Part shown: positions 1 to 12,769 of the stretch, piece after piece
Numbering within the stretch: the first letter of the stretch is position 1
Layout of the letters: each line of letters starts with the position of its first letter
From: Liquidambar formosana
Taxonomy: Eukaryota > Streptophyta > Magnoliopsida > Saxifragales > Altingiaceae
Assembly: GCA_039720395.1 (NCBI GenBank)
Contig: CM077832.1
Coordinates: forward strand, 23,027,607-23,091,606
Length of the DNA stretch: 64,000 nt
Reading direction: 5' to 3'
Notes under the pieces: generated by a model
Database searches by the model: none
What the model saw: only the letters and a program-made list of their open reading frames with translations
Told to the model about the DNA's origin: nothing
Position numbers and translations under genes: made by a program

Positions 1-2860
1 GGGTTTTGAGGTGAATAATTAGGTAATCTACATAAACAGAGAATTAGATTTCATTTTTATCCATAATGATTGGGTCTTTAATCATATGGTACCTCCCACT
101 ATTTTATCAAATTCCATACACCCTCTAATGGAATTCGGGAATCTCATTCCTAATGGGGATTGGGGTCCCACTGTGACCTAGAAGCCTCACATGTTAGTTT
201 CTTGACTTCTAACCCACAATAAGAAGACAACTCTTTGTCTATTGCTTCATAAGCAAGTTCCAATCGTTTTGCCTCTAGGGAACATACACCTCACATGTTA
301 GTTTCTTGGAATACTTCCCTAGTTAAGTTAAACCCATCATTCACACAGGTATGTTTCGCCAAATATATACCTCACATGTTAGTTTCTTGGTATATACCAG
401 TTTAGGCACCCCATGATATCTCATATGTGATAGTTTCAAGTAATGTCTTTAACATGGGTAGCTCCTACATGTCTGTAGCCAGGTACCCACATTAAGGGAC
501 GTTAGATGATCCTATAATGATGGAAGGCAATGAAGAATTCATTCCCTATGATTTCTTCATTTTCAACTTAATATTAAAATAAGAGGGGTTTTAAAGGGTC
601 TCATCAAATTAACATGCATCCTATGTATCAAAATTTAAACATATAAATTATGCTATTTATAATCATACATCTCATGCTATTATAAATCATACATCGCATG
701 CTATTATATATCAACATATATGAAGTACCATATTTTGATATTAGTCCCTAAGTGAATAGGTAACATATACCAAACTATGGTATTGGAGCTAATACAATTA
801 TCTCATAAATTAAAGCTCCCACTATGATGATTATGGACTTTGAGAGGATTCAATCCAAGCCAATAGATTGAATCCAAGGTCTAAGGTGGGTGTAGGTGAT
901 CGTAAAATAAACCATTCGTAACATGCATGCTTTCTTGAAAAACTTCTCTAAGCTTTCAAGTCCTTTAATCTGCTCCCTTGACTTAATGGTCTCTACCATT
1001 GGCTTGTTGGTCTCCACCATTGGCCTGTTGGGCTCCATCATACTCCTTTGGGTCCACTATGCTCCTTAGTGCACTCTCGGTAAATAGAAAGGGATACATA
1101 AGGGGAATGTGGGGTACATAAGAGAATGATAGAGAGAGAGGGAAGGTGGCATGCAAGCCCCAAATAATAAATTACATCACCATAATAAAATTACAACTCT
1201 TGAAAAATTATTACAACCCATTCATAAGACGGCCAATCACAATTGGTTTAAGGGGTATAGTCCATAATCATCATCCAAACACATACATACAATCTCATTG
1301 CATAATGTAAAGAAAAACTGTAAGCATTAAAACATATGGGCAATTATGGTAATTCTCTTGAATGATTTACATTAATCTTATTAATGCATCCTAATCTTAT
1401 TAGGTTTTAACAAAATATCCAGAGTTAAATAAAGTCTTAACATTTAAGACATTTAGTTTCAATTAATCAAATTAATAGAAACATATAAAGTTTCCTAAAA
1501 TAACTCTAATATCCAATACTAGGGTTTCCTTATTTAAACAAAACAATTTCATTTAATTAAGAATTTCCAGATTTTAATTTAATCCCCAATTGTATTTTAA
1601 ACAATTTAAAACATTATAAAATTAATCAATATTAATTAAATAATTAACATGGGAATTAAATAAAATCAATTAAATGATGAATTAGTGTATTAGGGTTTCC
1701 TAAAACCCTAAACCCTAAATGCATAACCCTAAACCCTAAATGCAAGCCCTAATCATTAAATGCCTTATGGTTGGTCATTTAATAACCAATCATTAAAACC
1801 CTAGGTTCATACGGTATTTAATAAAAGGGATTAGGGTTCAATTAATGCCAAATAGGGTATTTATTACCCTTAATTAATTACACTAATTAGGGTTATCAAA
1901 ACCCTAACCTTAGACATCATTAATGGTATTAATTATGCCCTAACAATTAATAACCATGATTGGTCATTTAATGACCAATCATTAACTCTTAATTAAGGTA
2001 ATTAATATTCCAATTAGGGTTTTAATTAATGCCATAATGAAATTAGGGTTTCATCATTAACTCAAAATTAGGGTTTCATCCTTAACTCTATGCAGCCGTC
2101 ACTACCAGGGGGCTGCCTGAGCTTGGTTAGGCTCCCATGGCCACCAACGACTGTGGGAGGCTATGGCCAGCCATGGGAGAACATCCTAGGGGTGTGGGAC
2201 AAGCCTCTGGACACGTGAGAAGTGGTGGAAGTGGCTGCCATCATCAAGAACAATCAGGGTTTCCAAAAAACCCATTGCTGGAGCCATTGTTGCAGACCTT
2301 GAAGGTCACAATAGCTTCTAAATCCTTATCAATTCGACTCCTCCATTGAAACCAGCTTTTGTATCATGTCCCTACATGAAATACTAAGCTAATAGAAGAG
2401 GTTTGGATGATCAAATCATCACCAATTGTTCTAAACAATTAAAACAACAGTAGGCTGCCCAGAATTTGACAGCACACTGTCCATGGTCAGAAATTGATTT
2501 AAAAACCCAGCAAGATGAATGAATTAGGCTACCAAACGAATTTTCCCAGTATCCTACATGTCTTAGGAAACTAATGCAATTGGTTTCATGCAATTTGGAG
2601 TTCCCTAACTCAAGTTCTAATCAAAACTCCATTGATGACTTTTCTGCAGAAAAATTCTGCTATGCTGTTCATGAAAAATTTTCAAACTTTTTGAATCTTT
2701 TTCTATCAAAACCTTTTTGAAACTTAAATAAAATCATATACACATGATATATAATGATCCTACAATGATCTTCCATCATAAATACAGCAGCTTTAATTAG
2801 AATTAATTGCAAGAACCTTAGGGTTCTAAAAACCCAGATTCAGCCTCCATGGTGTTCTTC
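1..2860 (-). mobile_element. Inverted, rearranged copy of Ty1/copia interior
   Basis: Read on the minus strand, this block matches the interior of the + strand copia element in the same order. Position 1 side corresponds to about 32066, about 1290-1360 corresponds to the join 7048/30741, and about 2850 corresponds to about 5380. The join at 1330-1360 is uninterrupted, so this copy lacks the 23.7-kb gypsy insertion and shows the empty target site. No coding frame of use is seen; the short open frames are not conserved. The relationship could come from an inverted second copy of the same family, or from a rearrangement of one element. Confidence 0.8.
905..1128 (-). repeat. Left arm of a long inverted repeat
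   Basis: This arm is the reverse complement of 3037-3276. Both derive from the copia interior segment also present at about 30945-31165. About 1.9 kb separates the arms, so the DNA could form a large hairpin or be transcribed into double-stranded RNA. Confidence 0.8.
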
Positions 2861-3036
2861 TCCTTCTTCCTTCTGTTCTAGCATCTTAATCCAATTATGA
2901 TGCATCTAAATGCTTGGGAACCTTTCCCTACCATGTCTAGAACATAACCCAAGTGGTGGCAACCATTGCCATGCCTTTGATCTCCATCAATAACTCAAAG
3001 TTGTGGCTATTGCATCATTCCCGAGCAAAACTGTCT
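2861..3036. other. Unassigned spacer inside the inverted repeat
   Basis: AT-rich sequence between the inverted copia copy and the forward copia fragment. I recognise no gene or element here. Confidence 0.4.
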
Positions 3037-3276
3037 TTCTCTTATGTACCCCACATTCCCCTTATGTATCCCTTTCTATATATTATGTAAATGTTATGTA
3101 ATCGAGAGCGCACTAAGGAGCATGGTGGACCCAAAGGAGTATGATGGAGCCCAACAGGCCAATGGTGGAGACCAACAAGCCAATGGTAGAGACCATTAAG
3201 TCAAGGGAGCAGATTAAAGGACTTGAAAGCTTAGAGAGGTTTTTCAAGAAAGCATGCATGTTACGAATGGTTTATT
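3037..3276 (+). repeat. Right arm of a long inverted repeat
   Basis: Forward copy of the copia interior segment seen at about 30945-31165, inverted relative to 905-1128. Confidence 0.8.
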
Positions 3277-3286
3277 GAAATCAATT

Positions 3287-3346
3287 GATTGTTCCTAATC
3301 CCTAAACAATCATCTCTATGATTGGCTCTAGGGCATAATCCTAACA
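3287..3346 (-). repeat. Inverted 60-bp tip of the copia LTR
   Basis: This is the reverse complement of the first 60 bp of the intact LTR at 34949. It ends in CCTAACA, directly against forward LTR sequence that corresponds to position 35070. The left LTR therefore lacks its first 121 bp and carries an inverted copy of half of them. Confidence 0.85.
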
Positions 3347-4883
3347 ATGTTTATATGCATCATTTATATTTACATAATATGTCCATGGAGTTAGAGTTGA
3401 GAATATGGAATTACAAAGAGTTGTAATTTTGAGACTGTAGATATATCTCTGTACTAAACTCCTAAAGCATTCCTAGTTGAAGGTTCACTATGATGGACAA
3501 TAATAAACCATAGGACTAACACTTGTTAGGTTGACTCTATAGGAGGATAGCTAGTCTCAAGCTATTTGTGTGGAGACACTACAACCAACAAGTGGGTGCC
3601 TATTACGAGAATAGGTACACTGAATGTGACCAAAAATATGAGATAAACTGAATGGAGTTTTATCCTGCCTGTCAATCAGTTTCTCATTGTTATAGTGGTA
3701 CAAGTAATCCTTAGACCTGAGACACCATAGTTGTCTTATGCTTGTAGCTTTAGAAGTTTGATAACACTAAGTGCAAATCCTATTCAAGGGTTTGCAAAGG
3801 TGTTCATTGGCCCTACTTCTATGTGTATGAAGGCATGTGAGTGATCAACAAGGGATCCATCACTCTTAGGAAAAAGAGAGAGAATGTCTTATATAGCATT
3901 CATAATATAACTCATTAAATCCATGGCCATGGTAGGATGAATATGAAAAGAGTTTCATGAGTTCATCAATGAGTTGATATCTATGAATGAGTATAAAGTA
4001 ATTAAACTAGGGACTTGACAGACTTCCATGTCCTATTAGTTTAATTGGAGACATTGTGTTGAAGGAAGGATGCAATTGTAACCTATAAACTATAACAGAA
4101 GGGTTCTTTGTTAGATACTTATTCACTTCATTAAGGACAACACCATGAACCATATGCTAGGTGTTATTCATGGTTAGTAGAAGCCCTAATTGATATAAGT
4201 GAGTTATAATCAATTAGGGAATTGGAAGGAGTTCCAATTAGACCCTGAATGGAAAGAGTTCCATTGTGCACACCTTGTACTATTCCTACTACTTGATGAT
4301 GTGAACCCAATGGGTCACACACTGATCATGCAAGATGAGCTTTTAAGTCTATGAGAGAAAAGGTATGAGTGCATAAAGAATAGTTCTTTGAGGCCTTGTT
4401 TGTATTTGATGTAAACAATAGGGGTTATTGTGCAATTTAGGGAAATTGCACAAAACCCTAAAAGGGTTCTCCCCTAGGGCCGGCCCCTTTATTGTGGCAT
4501 ATATAAGTCATACTTATGTGTGACATGGCATAGGCTTGCTTGCACACTCCCAACCCTAGCCGTCCAAAGTGTTGGAGGCTTTCTTCTCTCTCTCTTTCTT
4601 CTCCACCTCTAGCAACAACAAGGAAGAAGAAGGAAAAGACTTGAAGCTCTAGCTAGGTGTGGATACCGTTGGAGGCAGCACACTTGGGCTGCTCATTCAC
4701 CGCTGTCCGGAATCAAAGCTTGGAGCAAAAAGGAGAAGACAAAAATTCTGTAAGTGTTCTAACCCTCTTTGTAGTTAGGGTTTGATTTTGTGTTATGCAT
4801 AGTTAGATTCATGGGCTGTGGAATCGTAGGAAAAATTTTTATATTCCGCACTTCAATTTTTCCCTCTTGTTCGATTCCCAACA
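3347..4883 (+). mobile_element. Ty1/copia 5' LTR, truncated at its left end
   Basis: Matches 35070-36610 over its whole length with scattered differences. It ends in CCCAACA followed by a primer binding site, so it is the 5' LTR of a + strand copia element. A TATA box (CATATATAAG) lies at 4498-4507. Confidence 0.9.
4498..4507 (+). promoter_or_regulatory. TATA box of the copia 5' LTR
   Basis: CATATATAAG, repeated at the same place in the 3' LTR (36225-36234). It is the likely core promoter of the element; transcription should start some 30 bp downstream. Confidence 0.6.
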
Positions 4884-4884
4884 G

Positions 4885-4901
4885 TGGTATCAGAGGCATG
4901 G
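4885..4901 (+). other. Primer binding site of the copia element
   Basis: TGGTATCAGAGGCATGG starts one base after the LTR end. TGGTATCAGAG is the usual plant Ty1/copia site complementary to the 3' end of initiator methionine tRNA. Confidence 0.85.
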
Positions 4902-7048
4902 TTGTGCTTCATACAAACATCATATGGGCTGGTATTTATGGTACAATTAATTAGACATCGGTGTTCTAATTAGTTTTAAGAAAACTAGGGTTTTATAAAA
5001 CTGTTATGAACAGTTTTCATGATAGTCATGAAAAACCGTCATCTTGTTTTGCATGCCAAAATTTGAGTTCTCCTCCAAAATTTTCGTGCCATATATGGTT
5101 AGAAAGCTCTTCGAATCAGCTTTCAAACCCAACAAACGGTTCGTCGATCCGAGTTCTGTAGAGAAAGTTATGAATTTTTTACTACAGGCTGTCTGGAAAG
5201 ACAGTTTTACGCGGGAATGGAACTCTAGGTTGTTCTTCATCTTCTTCTTATATTAATTTGATTTATATTAATCATATGATGATTATATACAATTATATAT
5301 ACTGTATATATAATTACTATATGTATTTGATACATTAAAAATCGAATTTAAAAGAAAAACAAGATTGAAGTTCTTGAAGAGGCTGAATCTGGGTTCTTGA
5401 AAAACCCAGGTTAGTTTTCTGGTTTTTGTTCATTCTCTTCCATCAAAATCATTATGAATGATCATAGATTTAATATATATATTGTATATATGTTTATCAT
5501 TGATGTTGGTATGAGTTTTGAATTAAAAACAATCAAAAAGTTTGAGTTTTAAAATTTTCCAGCAAAGCAGTTTTCTGGGCAGCATGATACAGCCATGGTT
5601 ATTGGCATGTATCTTCTTCATAGGAGCAAGGCAGGGCATGAAACCACCTCTATTAGAATCGTGGGACACTAGGGGATAAACCCCAAGTGGTGCGGCAGCC
5701 ATTAGATGGCATCTTCTAGGGTTTTAGAACCCATTCTCTTCATTATCGTTTTGCTGAAATTTTCTGGATAATCTTCATAGATTTATTTGCAGCGGCTGTT
5801 TGGGCTTGATTTGATCAATTAAATCTCACCTATGGGGGTCGAAAATCATATGGAGATATGACTTGAGGGTTGCCAAAGCTTGGGCAGCCATGGTTGGATC
5901 GTGGCAGCCATGAAAGCTTCTTTGAAGCTTCATCTTCTTCAGCAGGCAGCAGCTAGGGTTTATGGAAACCCCTCCCAAATTCGACCTAGGGCTCTTGGCC
6001 CTTAATCACCACGTCTGTGATGATTGTCCCAGATGTAGGAGAGTGCCCCAAGGCCTGGCATAGGCTGGCAGCAGCCATGGGTGGATCGTGGCAGCCATGG
6101 AAGCTCCATGGCAGCCTCCTTCTATTTTCGGAAATTAGGGTTTTCTTAGGAAACCCTAATCCTATGTGTACTAGGGTTTTAGAAACCCTAATTACCCTCA
6201 TTAATGTGTCCTATTAGGTTTCTAATTATGACATTAATGACCAGCCTTGGTCATTAATGAACCCGGTTCTAATTAAATGCATTAGGGTTTGAGTTTATGA
6301 AACCCTAACCCTAATACATTTAAAATTTGATTTCTCCCAAATTAAATTAATTCTGAAATTAATTATATAATTAATATTGATTAATTTTAAGATGTTTTAA
6401 ATTGTTTAAAGCAATTTTGGAATAAATTTATTTTCTGGAATTTTTTATTTAAATAAAATTGTTTTATTTATTTAAGTTAATTCCTAATACTATAGTATTA
6501 GATACTAGTTAGTATTATTTAATTGTTTTAATTATTCTAATGATTTTGATTAATATGATTGATCAAAATTAGATGTTTTAAAGAGTTAAAACATGTTAGG
6601 ATAGATTAAAATAATTTTGGGAAATTAAATGATTAAAAGGATTTTTAATTCAATAATTGATTTCTAAATTAGGGTTTTAGAAATTCTAATTTTAGAAATT
6701 AATAAATGCCATTTATTTTGTTTTATTAAGTTGTTTCAATTATTCTAGTAATTTTGATTAATATGATTGGTCAAAATACAATGTTTTAAAGAGTTAAAAT
6801 CATACTAGAATAGATTAAAATAATCTTTGAAAATTATTGATTAAAAGGAGTTTTAATTCAATAATTGATTTCTAAATTAGGGTTTAGGAAATTCTAATTT
6901 TAGAAATTAATAAAACATTACCATTTTCATTATTTCAATTTTGGATATGATATTTTGAGGTCCCCTAATGAGATTAGGAAGCATTAATGAGATTAATGAA
7001 GTCCAATTAATAGAGTTACCATAATTCCCATATGTTTTAATTGCTTAC
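4902..7048 (+). mobile_element. Copia interior, 5' non-coding part
   Basis: Two kilobases between the primer site and the gypsy insertion point. I find no Gag or other conserved protein; the open frames of 60-78 codons (for example 5044-5256 and 6017-6217) are short and overlap on both strands. The interior resumes at 30741 without loss, and the inverted copy at 1-2860 confirms continuity. Confidence 0.75.
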
Positions 7049-7842
7049 TGTGAACCCCGGAAATTGGGCCCACGAGGGATTGACGAAAAGATTAAAGAAA
7101 GATTAGGTTAAGTTTGAAAAAGGAAAAGGAGTCGCCACCTTATTTTTTAAAGGAAACAAGGAAAACCCTAAAAATAGTTTGTTTTAGGAAAACAATTTGA
7201 ATGACTCCATGTTTAAAAAGGAAAGGCAAAAACAGTCTTTTGGAAACCAAAGAAATCGGGGATTCGGAGGCTAAGTTATGACATGGGAAGGTTCTGGGTA
7301 AAGCCTATAGGCACCCATGTCACCCTTTCGGTCTCTCAGTTCATTTGGGCTAAATCAAGATCTTTTCCATACAAAAATCAGCAAGTATATCATTACAAGA
7401 ATTGCATGCATATCATATATTTCATTCATCCATCCATGCATAACAAACAAATAAAACAGAAAATAAAAAGAAGAAAAGAAAACAAAAAGAAACCAAGGAT
7501 GCTTGGATCCTAAAACGGACTTGAGCCTCACGAAGAGCGCCTACGTACCATGCAGCGAAATACATGGATCAAAGTCCACGTAGTTCGAATAGGAATAGGG
7601 TTAAATCCTAATATAAACTTATGGTAAAAACCCTAGGTTTCCTTATTTGAAAAAAGAGTTGAATATGATAGAAAGTTTGATTTTAGAAAGAACTCCACAA
7701 AATGGAAACTTTGATAAAAACAAAATTTTGTTGGTTAAGGAAACCCTGGATTTAAACCATAGACTTGTATTAAAAATTAACCCTAGAGAGGCAGAAGGGA
7801 AAGAGTTAAGGAAGAGAGGTGAATTGGGGCACCTTCACACCC

Positions 7843-7850
7843 ACTTACCT
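7843..7850 (-). promoter_or_regulatory. Splice donor motif in E1 3' LTR
   Basis: AGGTAAGT on the minus strand, a perfect plant 5' splice site. The same motif occupies the equivalent place in all six complete LTRs of the window (also 9993-10000, 28807-28814, 40565-40572, 53584-53591 and 57474-57481). Confidence 0.5.
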
Positions 7851-8986
7851 GAGCGCAATAGCTCCAAGCATTAGCCATTTCAAGCATTGGCAGCCCTATT
7901 TGCCTTAGGACAAATACCACACCTATTTGCACCCTTACACGTGCTCAAAACCATACAAAAATACTAACATGCAAATCTGGACAGAATAGTATTATGGCCT
8001 AAAATCATCTACTAAGCATGCTAATAACAAAAACAGCAAACTTTCATAAGCCCTAACACAATCCTAGAACCATACCATGCATAAAAACCCTAGAATGGAC
8101 TAACATGCATGCAAAAATATCATGTTTACTCCATATGAAAAACATATACAGCAAACATGAAGAAGAACCAATGAAAAGACCTACTTTATCATGCTGTATG
8201 AAAACTAAAACAAAACAAGGACACTAACAACCCTAAACTCACAAATATGCTTAAAAACTTACAAAACAAACTTCACACATACTAAAATAAACCTAAACAG
8301 AACCTAAATCATGCATATTAACTAACTAAAGCAATAAAACATGATAAGAAACCCTAAGACTAACATGCAATAACACTAATCCTAACACAAGGACAACAGG
8401 AGCACAAGAATCACACCGATGCTTAAAAACCTAAAGGACAGCCCTAAAGCATGCTAAAATTATGATAAACAGTAGATATTCCATGTATATTAACTAGCTA
8501 GAGTGTTAATACATGATAAAAAAGCTACCTTTAACATGCAATAGGCCTATCCTATATGAAAACCCATATTCAGCATAAGAAGGAGTAAGGCATACCTTAG
8601 GAAGAGGCTTCCTTGCTGCTGTAGAGACTCTCTCTTCCTCTTATGGATGACTTGAACCAATGTTCTCCAAGGCTACAGCAAGAACTCCAACTCTCCTTCA
8701 AGTCTCTCTCTCTTATTCCCTCTCTAACACTTAGGTTTTTAGGCGTAAAGTAGCCCCCTTTGTGCTGAAACATAAGGGGGTATTTATAGACTTCAATTAG
8801 GATTAACCAATGGTTGGGATTAAAACCCTAAAAATTAATCCAAGGGCTATTAGAGAGCCCCTTGGGGCTTAAGTAACTCAGAAGTTACCAAAAATTAGAA
8901 GGAAACCCGTCCAAAAGAGCCTAAATACGTCAAAATAGGCAAGAGTCCGCTTCAGCAAGGAATCATGGTGCAAATAGGAAAGTGCT

Positions 8987-9066
8987 CTCGGGTGACCACC
9001 AGGGCCTGGGCGGCTAGCCACCTGGGCCCAGGCAGCTAGCCGCCTGGGGCTGGGTGGTCACCCGAG
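8987..9066. repeat. 80-bp GC-rich palindrome, copy 1 (E1 3' LTR)
   Basis: Outer arms CTCGGGTGACCACC and GGTGGTCACCCGAG enclose GGCTAGCC-type inner palindromes. The block is strongly GC-rich in AT-rich surroundings and lies upstream, in element sense, of the LTR TATA box. Confidence 0.9.
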
Positions 9067-9236
9067 CCCACTTCGGATTTTTCTCCTATTTTGCCTCCTT
9101 TCCCTTCTAGAAGTGTTTCAGGGGGCAAATTAACTCCGATTTTGATGAAACAAAAGCCAAAACGACCGTGTTTCGATGAGGAATATGTTTTTGAACATTT
9201 TAGGGTGAAAACCACTAACCATGGGGGCATGGTTAG

Positions 9237-12077
9237 TGTGAACCCACGAAAAAGCGCGGCGCCCACAAGGGTTTGGCAAAAATAGGTTAGGTAGGAAGAC
9301 AACAAACAAAAAGGAGTCGCCACCTCTTTTTTTAGGGAAAAGAGGAAAACCACAAAAATGTTTTATTTCCAAAAACCACATGACTCCATTAAAGGAAAAG
9401 CAAAGTCTTTGAAACCAGAAAATTGGATTCGGGGGCTAAGTTACGACGTGGGAAGGTTCTGGGCAAAGCCCATAGGCACCCACATCGCCCGGGTTGGTCT
9501 CTTAATTTGATTGGGCTAACTTAAAATATTTTCCACTCAAATATCAGCATATATCATCACAAAGCAGCATGCATAACATATATTCCATCCATCTATTTCA
9601 TCCATGCACAATCAAACAAATAAAACAAAATAGAAAAGAGAAGAAAAACCTAGGATACTTGGATCCTAGAACGGACTTGAGCCTCAAAACGAGCGCCTAC
9701 GTACCATGCAGCGAAATACATGGATCAAAGTCCACGTAGTTCGAATAGAATAGGGTTAAATCCTAATATAAACCTATGGTAAAAACCCTAGGTTTCCTTA
9801 TTTGAAAGAGAATTGAATAAATCAAGTTTGAATTTGGAAAGAATTCCACAAAATGGAAACTTTAGTAAAAACCAGAATTTTATTATTGAAGGAAATCTTT
9901 GATTAAGACCATAAATTCATATTAAGAATTAACCCTAGGAGGGAGAAGAGAAAGAGTTAAGAAGGGAGGTGAATTGGGGCACCTTCACACCCACTTACCT
10001 AAGCGCAATAGCTCCATGCAATAGCAAAATTAAGCGATAACAACCTTATTTGCAATAAGGCAATTATTGCCCCTGTTTGCACCCTTACACGTGCCCAAAA
10101 CCATGCAGTAGGAACAAAACACTAATCTGGACAGAATACTAAAAGTCCCAAAATTATCCTAATAATCATGCAAAAGCAATAATTAAAAGGAAACAAGAAA
10201 CCTTAGTATGCTCCTACATAGAATATGCCTTCTAACATGCATGCAAGACTAACAAATATGCAAAAGACTCTATAATAATCATGAGAATGTCAAATAATAT
10301 CATTAAGCATGCAAACAAAGCTAACTCAAACCAAAAGTATGATATTTTATGTAAAACATGAAAATATGCCTTCTTACGGCGAGCTTTCTTAAGTAAAATT
10401 ATCCTAAGATAATTTTACGTGGAAATCACCTCATGTGAAGGTTCTACCAACATATCTTACATAAAATATATACTTAAGAACATAGTAGAAGAGATTTCAT
10501 GCTTAAACACATTCCCAAATACCCTTATGCAGAACCCTACCACCTAAAAAGGATAATTATCCTTAGAAAATGATAACTTCTCTAAAACCCTAGAAAATAA
10601 ACTATATGAATGCAAAACCCAACATGACTCAACTCCAAATCACATATATAAACCAACCATGATGAAGAAAAACTCAAATAATCATAACAAATAGGCTATA
10701 TGAAACATGCATGACTTAAAAGGATAAAAAGGATAATGCTTTCAAAACCCTAGGTGACTAAGGACTATCAAGCATATTAACCCATGAATAACCTTAAAAT
10801 CATACATATAACATCACAAAAGCATTGGATTCAATCAATATGCAAAGCTACTACATGTACTAGAACTATCATGAAGAAAGAAGGAGAAGGAGAAGGAGAA
10901 GACCTATATTCAGCATTCAAAAAGAGTGCTTACCTCTTGTAGAACCTCCCTTGCCTTCAAAGTCCTTGTTCTCTTGCTTGCTTAGGGTTGAAAAGCCTTC
11001 TCTTGATGTCCTTCTAGCTCTCCAAACTCGTAGCTCCCTCTCTCTCTAAGTGTAAAGTGCACTTGTGGCCCCCTTATATGCTGAACATCATGTCCTTTAT
11101 ATAGAGAACTGACCCCCTAAACCAATGGCTAAGATTAATTCATTAAATAATGATCCTAGGGCTCTTAGAGACTCTCTTGGTGCTCAAACAACTCAAACTT
11201 ACACACTCCTAAGAGAAAACAAGTTGTAATGGCGGAGGAAACCGTCAAAAGAGGGAGAGAAGAGTCAGAATCCCACTTAAACACAAATTCCCTCGGGTGA
11301 CCATCTGGGCTTGGACGGCTGACCGTCTGGGCTTGGACGGCTGACCGTCTGGCCCCGGACGGTCACCCGAGGGCTCCCATCAGCATACCTCGGTTAGACT
11401 CCTTCGCCTTCTGGAAGTCTTTCGGGGGTCAAATTAAGTCCGATTTTGACGAAATAAAAGCCAAAACGACTGTGTTTCGAAGGGGAACACATTTTTAGGC
11501 ATTTTAGGACAAAAATCATTAACCATGGGTGCATGGTTAGGTTTTACAAAGGTGGTTAACCATGGTGCTTCACCGTCGCTAAGCTGGGTTTACACACAAG
11601 GTCAAACCAAATGCTTTCCAAATCGAAATTCAACCTTTTTAAACATGTCTAGGATGTAAATAAAGCCCAATTGAAGTTAAATGAGAGAAAATTAAGTGGG
11701 TCACATGAGTCAATTTGAGCGAACCAAGAAAGGGTCTTTTAGCCAACCCGAACCATTATGAGCCGAATTGATCTTAAACCATTAATTCATGAAATTGAAC
11801 CTATATATAGACTCTACGTACTCATATGAACTCGAGGGAATGACTCGGGATTCATTTCAAGGTCAAATGGAAAGCATACGACTTAAAAGACGATTATGCC
11901 CTTAAAGTCGCAAAAATTCTTATTGACTATCGAGATGAACTCCAAATCACTTCAAAATTCATACACATGATATTCAATGCCATAGAAACTCAATGCAAAA
12001 GACTAGACTCGAAAAGGACTCAAAATCCTACATGAAATGATATGTCCTAGCTAAGGTGACAAAAATGGGGTATGACA
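9237..12077 (-). mobile_element. Solo LTR inside E1 3' LTR
   Basis: 2841 bp with TGTGAACC at its left edge and TATGACA at its right edge, flanked by the target duplication GTTAG (9232-9236 and 12078-12082). It belongs to a related but separate gypsy LTR family; another copy begins at 63613. A TATA box (CTATATAAAG, minus strand) lies near 11095-11106, a splice donor motif at 9993-10000 and the palindrome at 11292-11371. No interior remains, so it arose by LTR-LTR recombination. Confidence 0.93.
11292..11371. repeat. 80-bp GC-rich palindrome, copy 2 (solo LTR 9237-12077)
   Basis: Outer arm CTCGGGTGACCA and matching GGTCACCCGAG are kept. The centre differs from the other copies (GACGGCTGACCGTC in place of GGCTAGCC), yet total length and symmetry are the same. 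Confidence 0.85.
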
Positions 12078-12622
12078 GTTAGGTTTGAACAAGGCGGTTA
12101 ACCGCTATGCTCTACCTTTGCTAAGCATAGGCATGCACATAGTGTCAAACCAAACACTTTCCATATCAAAATTGAACTTCATAAAACACTTTTGGGGGTA
12201 AAATGATGACTAATGAAAGTCAATTTGAAAAGATTTGGTTGATAATTGTGAGTCAATTAGAGCTAACCCAAAGAAGGGTCAATTAACCAACTTGAACTGT
12301 ATTGAGCCATTTTAATCCCGAGCCATTGTTTTATCAAATTGACACTAGAAATACCTCTTATGAATCCATATGAGCTCCAATTGACAATTTGGAGATCATT
12401 TCAAAGTCAAAAGAAAAGTTTGGGAGTTAAAAGACGATTATGCCCCTCGAGTCACAAAAGCTCTTATTATCCCTCAAGATCAACTCCGAATTGAACCAAA
12501 ATTCATATCCCTTGTCCTTGTGACTCTAGAAAACTAATGCAAGTGACTAGACTCAAAAACAAAACAAAAACATGCATGAAATGATGAGCCCTAGTAAGGT
12601 GGTGCAAAAATGGGGTGTGACA

Positions 12623-12769
12623 GAAGCCCCTCATTGGTGAACAAGTTACACTTGTGAACCAATGATAAAGAACAACCCATTTTTGCCAAAAAGCCTGGAG
12701 AAATCACACACTGTAACCAAACAATGATAGGGGGTTAAAATCCTGAGACTGGAATAAAGAAGTGTACTC
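12623..12769 (-). other. E1 interior next to the 3' LTR
   Basis: In element sense this precedes the 3' LTR. The LTR is preceded by TGAGGGGCTTC, a weak polypurine tract that could prime plus-strand synthesis. No gene seen. Confidence 0.5.

Larger units (their letters stand above)
7049..12622 (-). mobile_element. E1 3' LTR, split by a solo LTR
   Basis: Left LTR of E1. Removing the inserted LTR and one target duplication (9237-12082) leaves 2728 bp, exactly the length of the right LTR at 28013-30740. It holds a TATA box (reverse strand, about 8777-8790), a perfect splice donor motif (7843-7850) and one 80-bp palindrome (8987-9066). Confidence 0.93.

Noticed and set aside
1690..1745. CCCTAAA motifs resembling interstitial telomere repeats
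   Set aside because: Only four scattered units within inverted copia sequence, and the same AACCCTAA-type words occur widely in this copia interior; no telomeric array.
2137..2349. Open frame in the GC-richer part of the inverted copia copy
   Set aside because: The forward copy at about 5850-6120 does not keep the frame, so it is non-coding interior.
9036..9353. Open frame of 105 codons (minus) near the left LTR
   Set aside because: It crosses the junction of two different LTRs and the palindrome; the GC-rich block creates the open frame.
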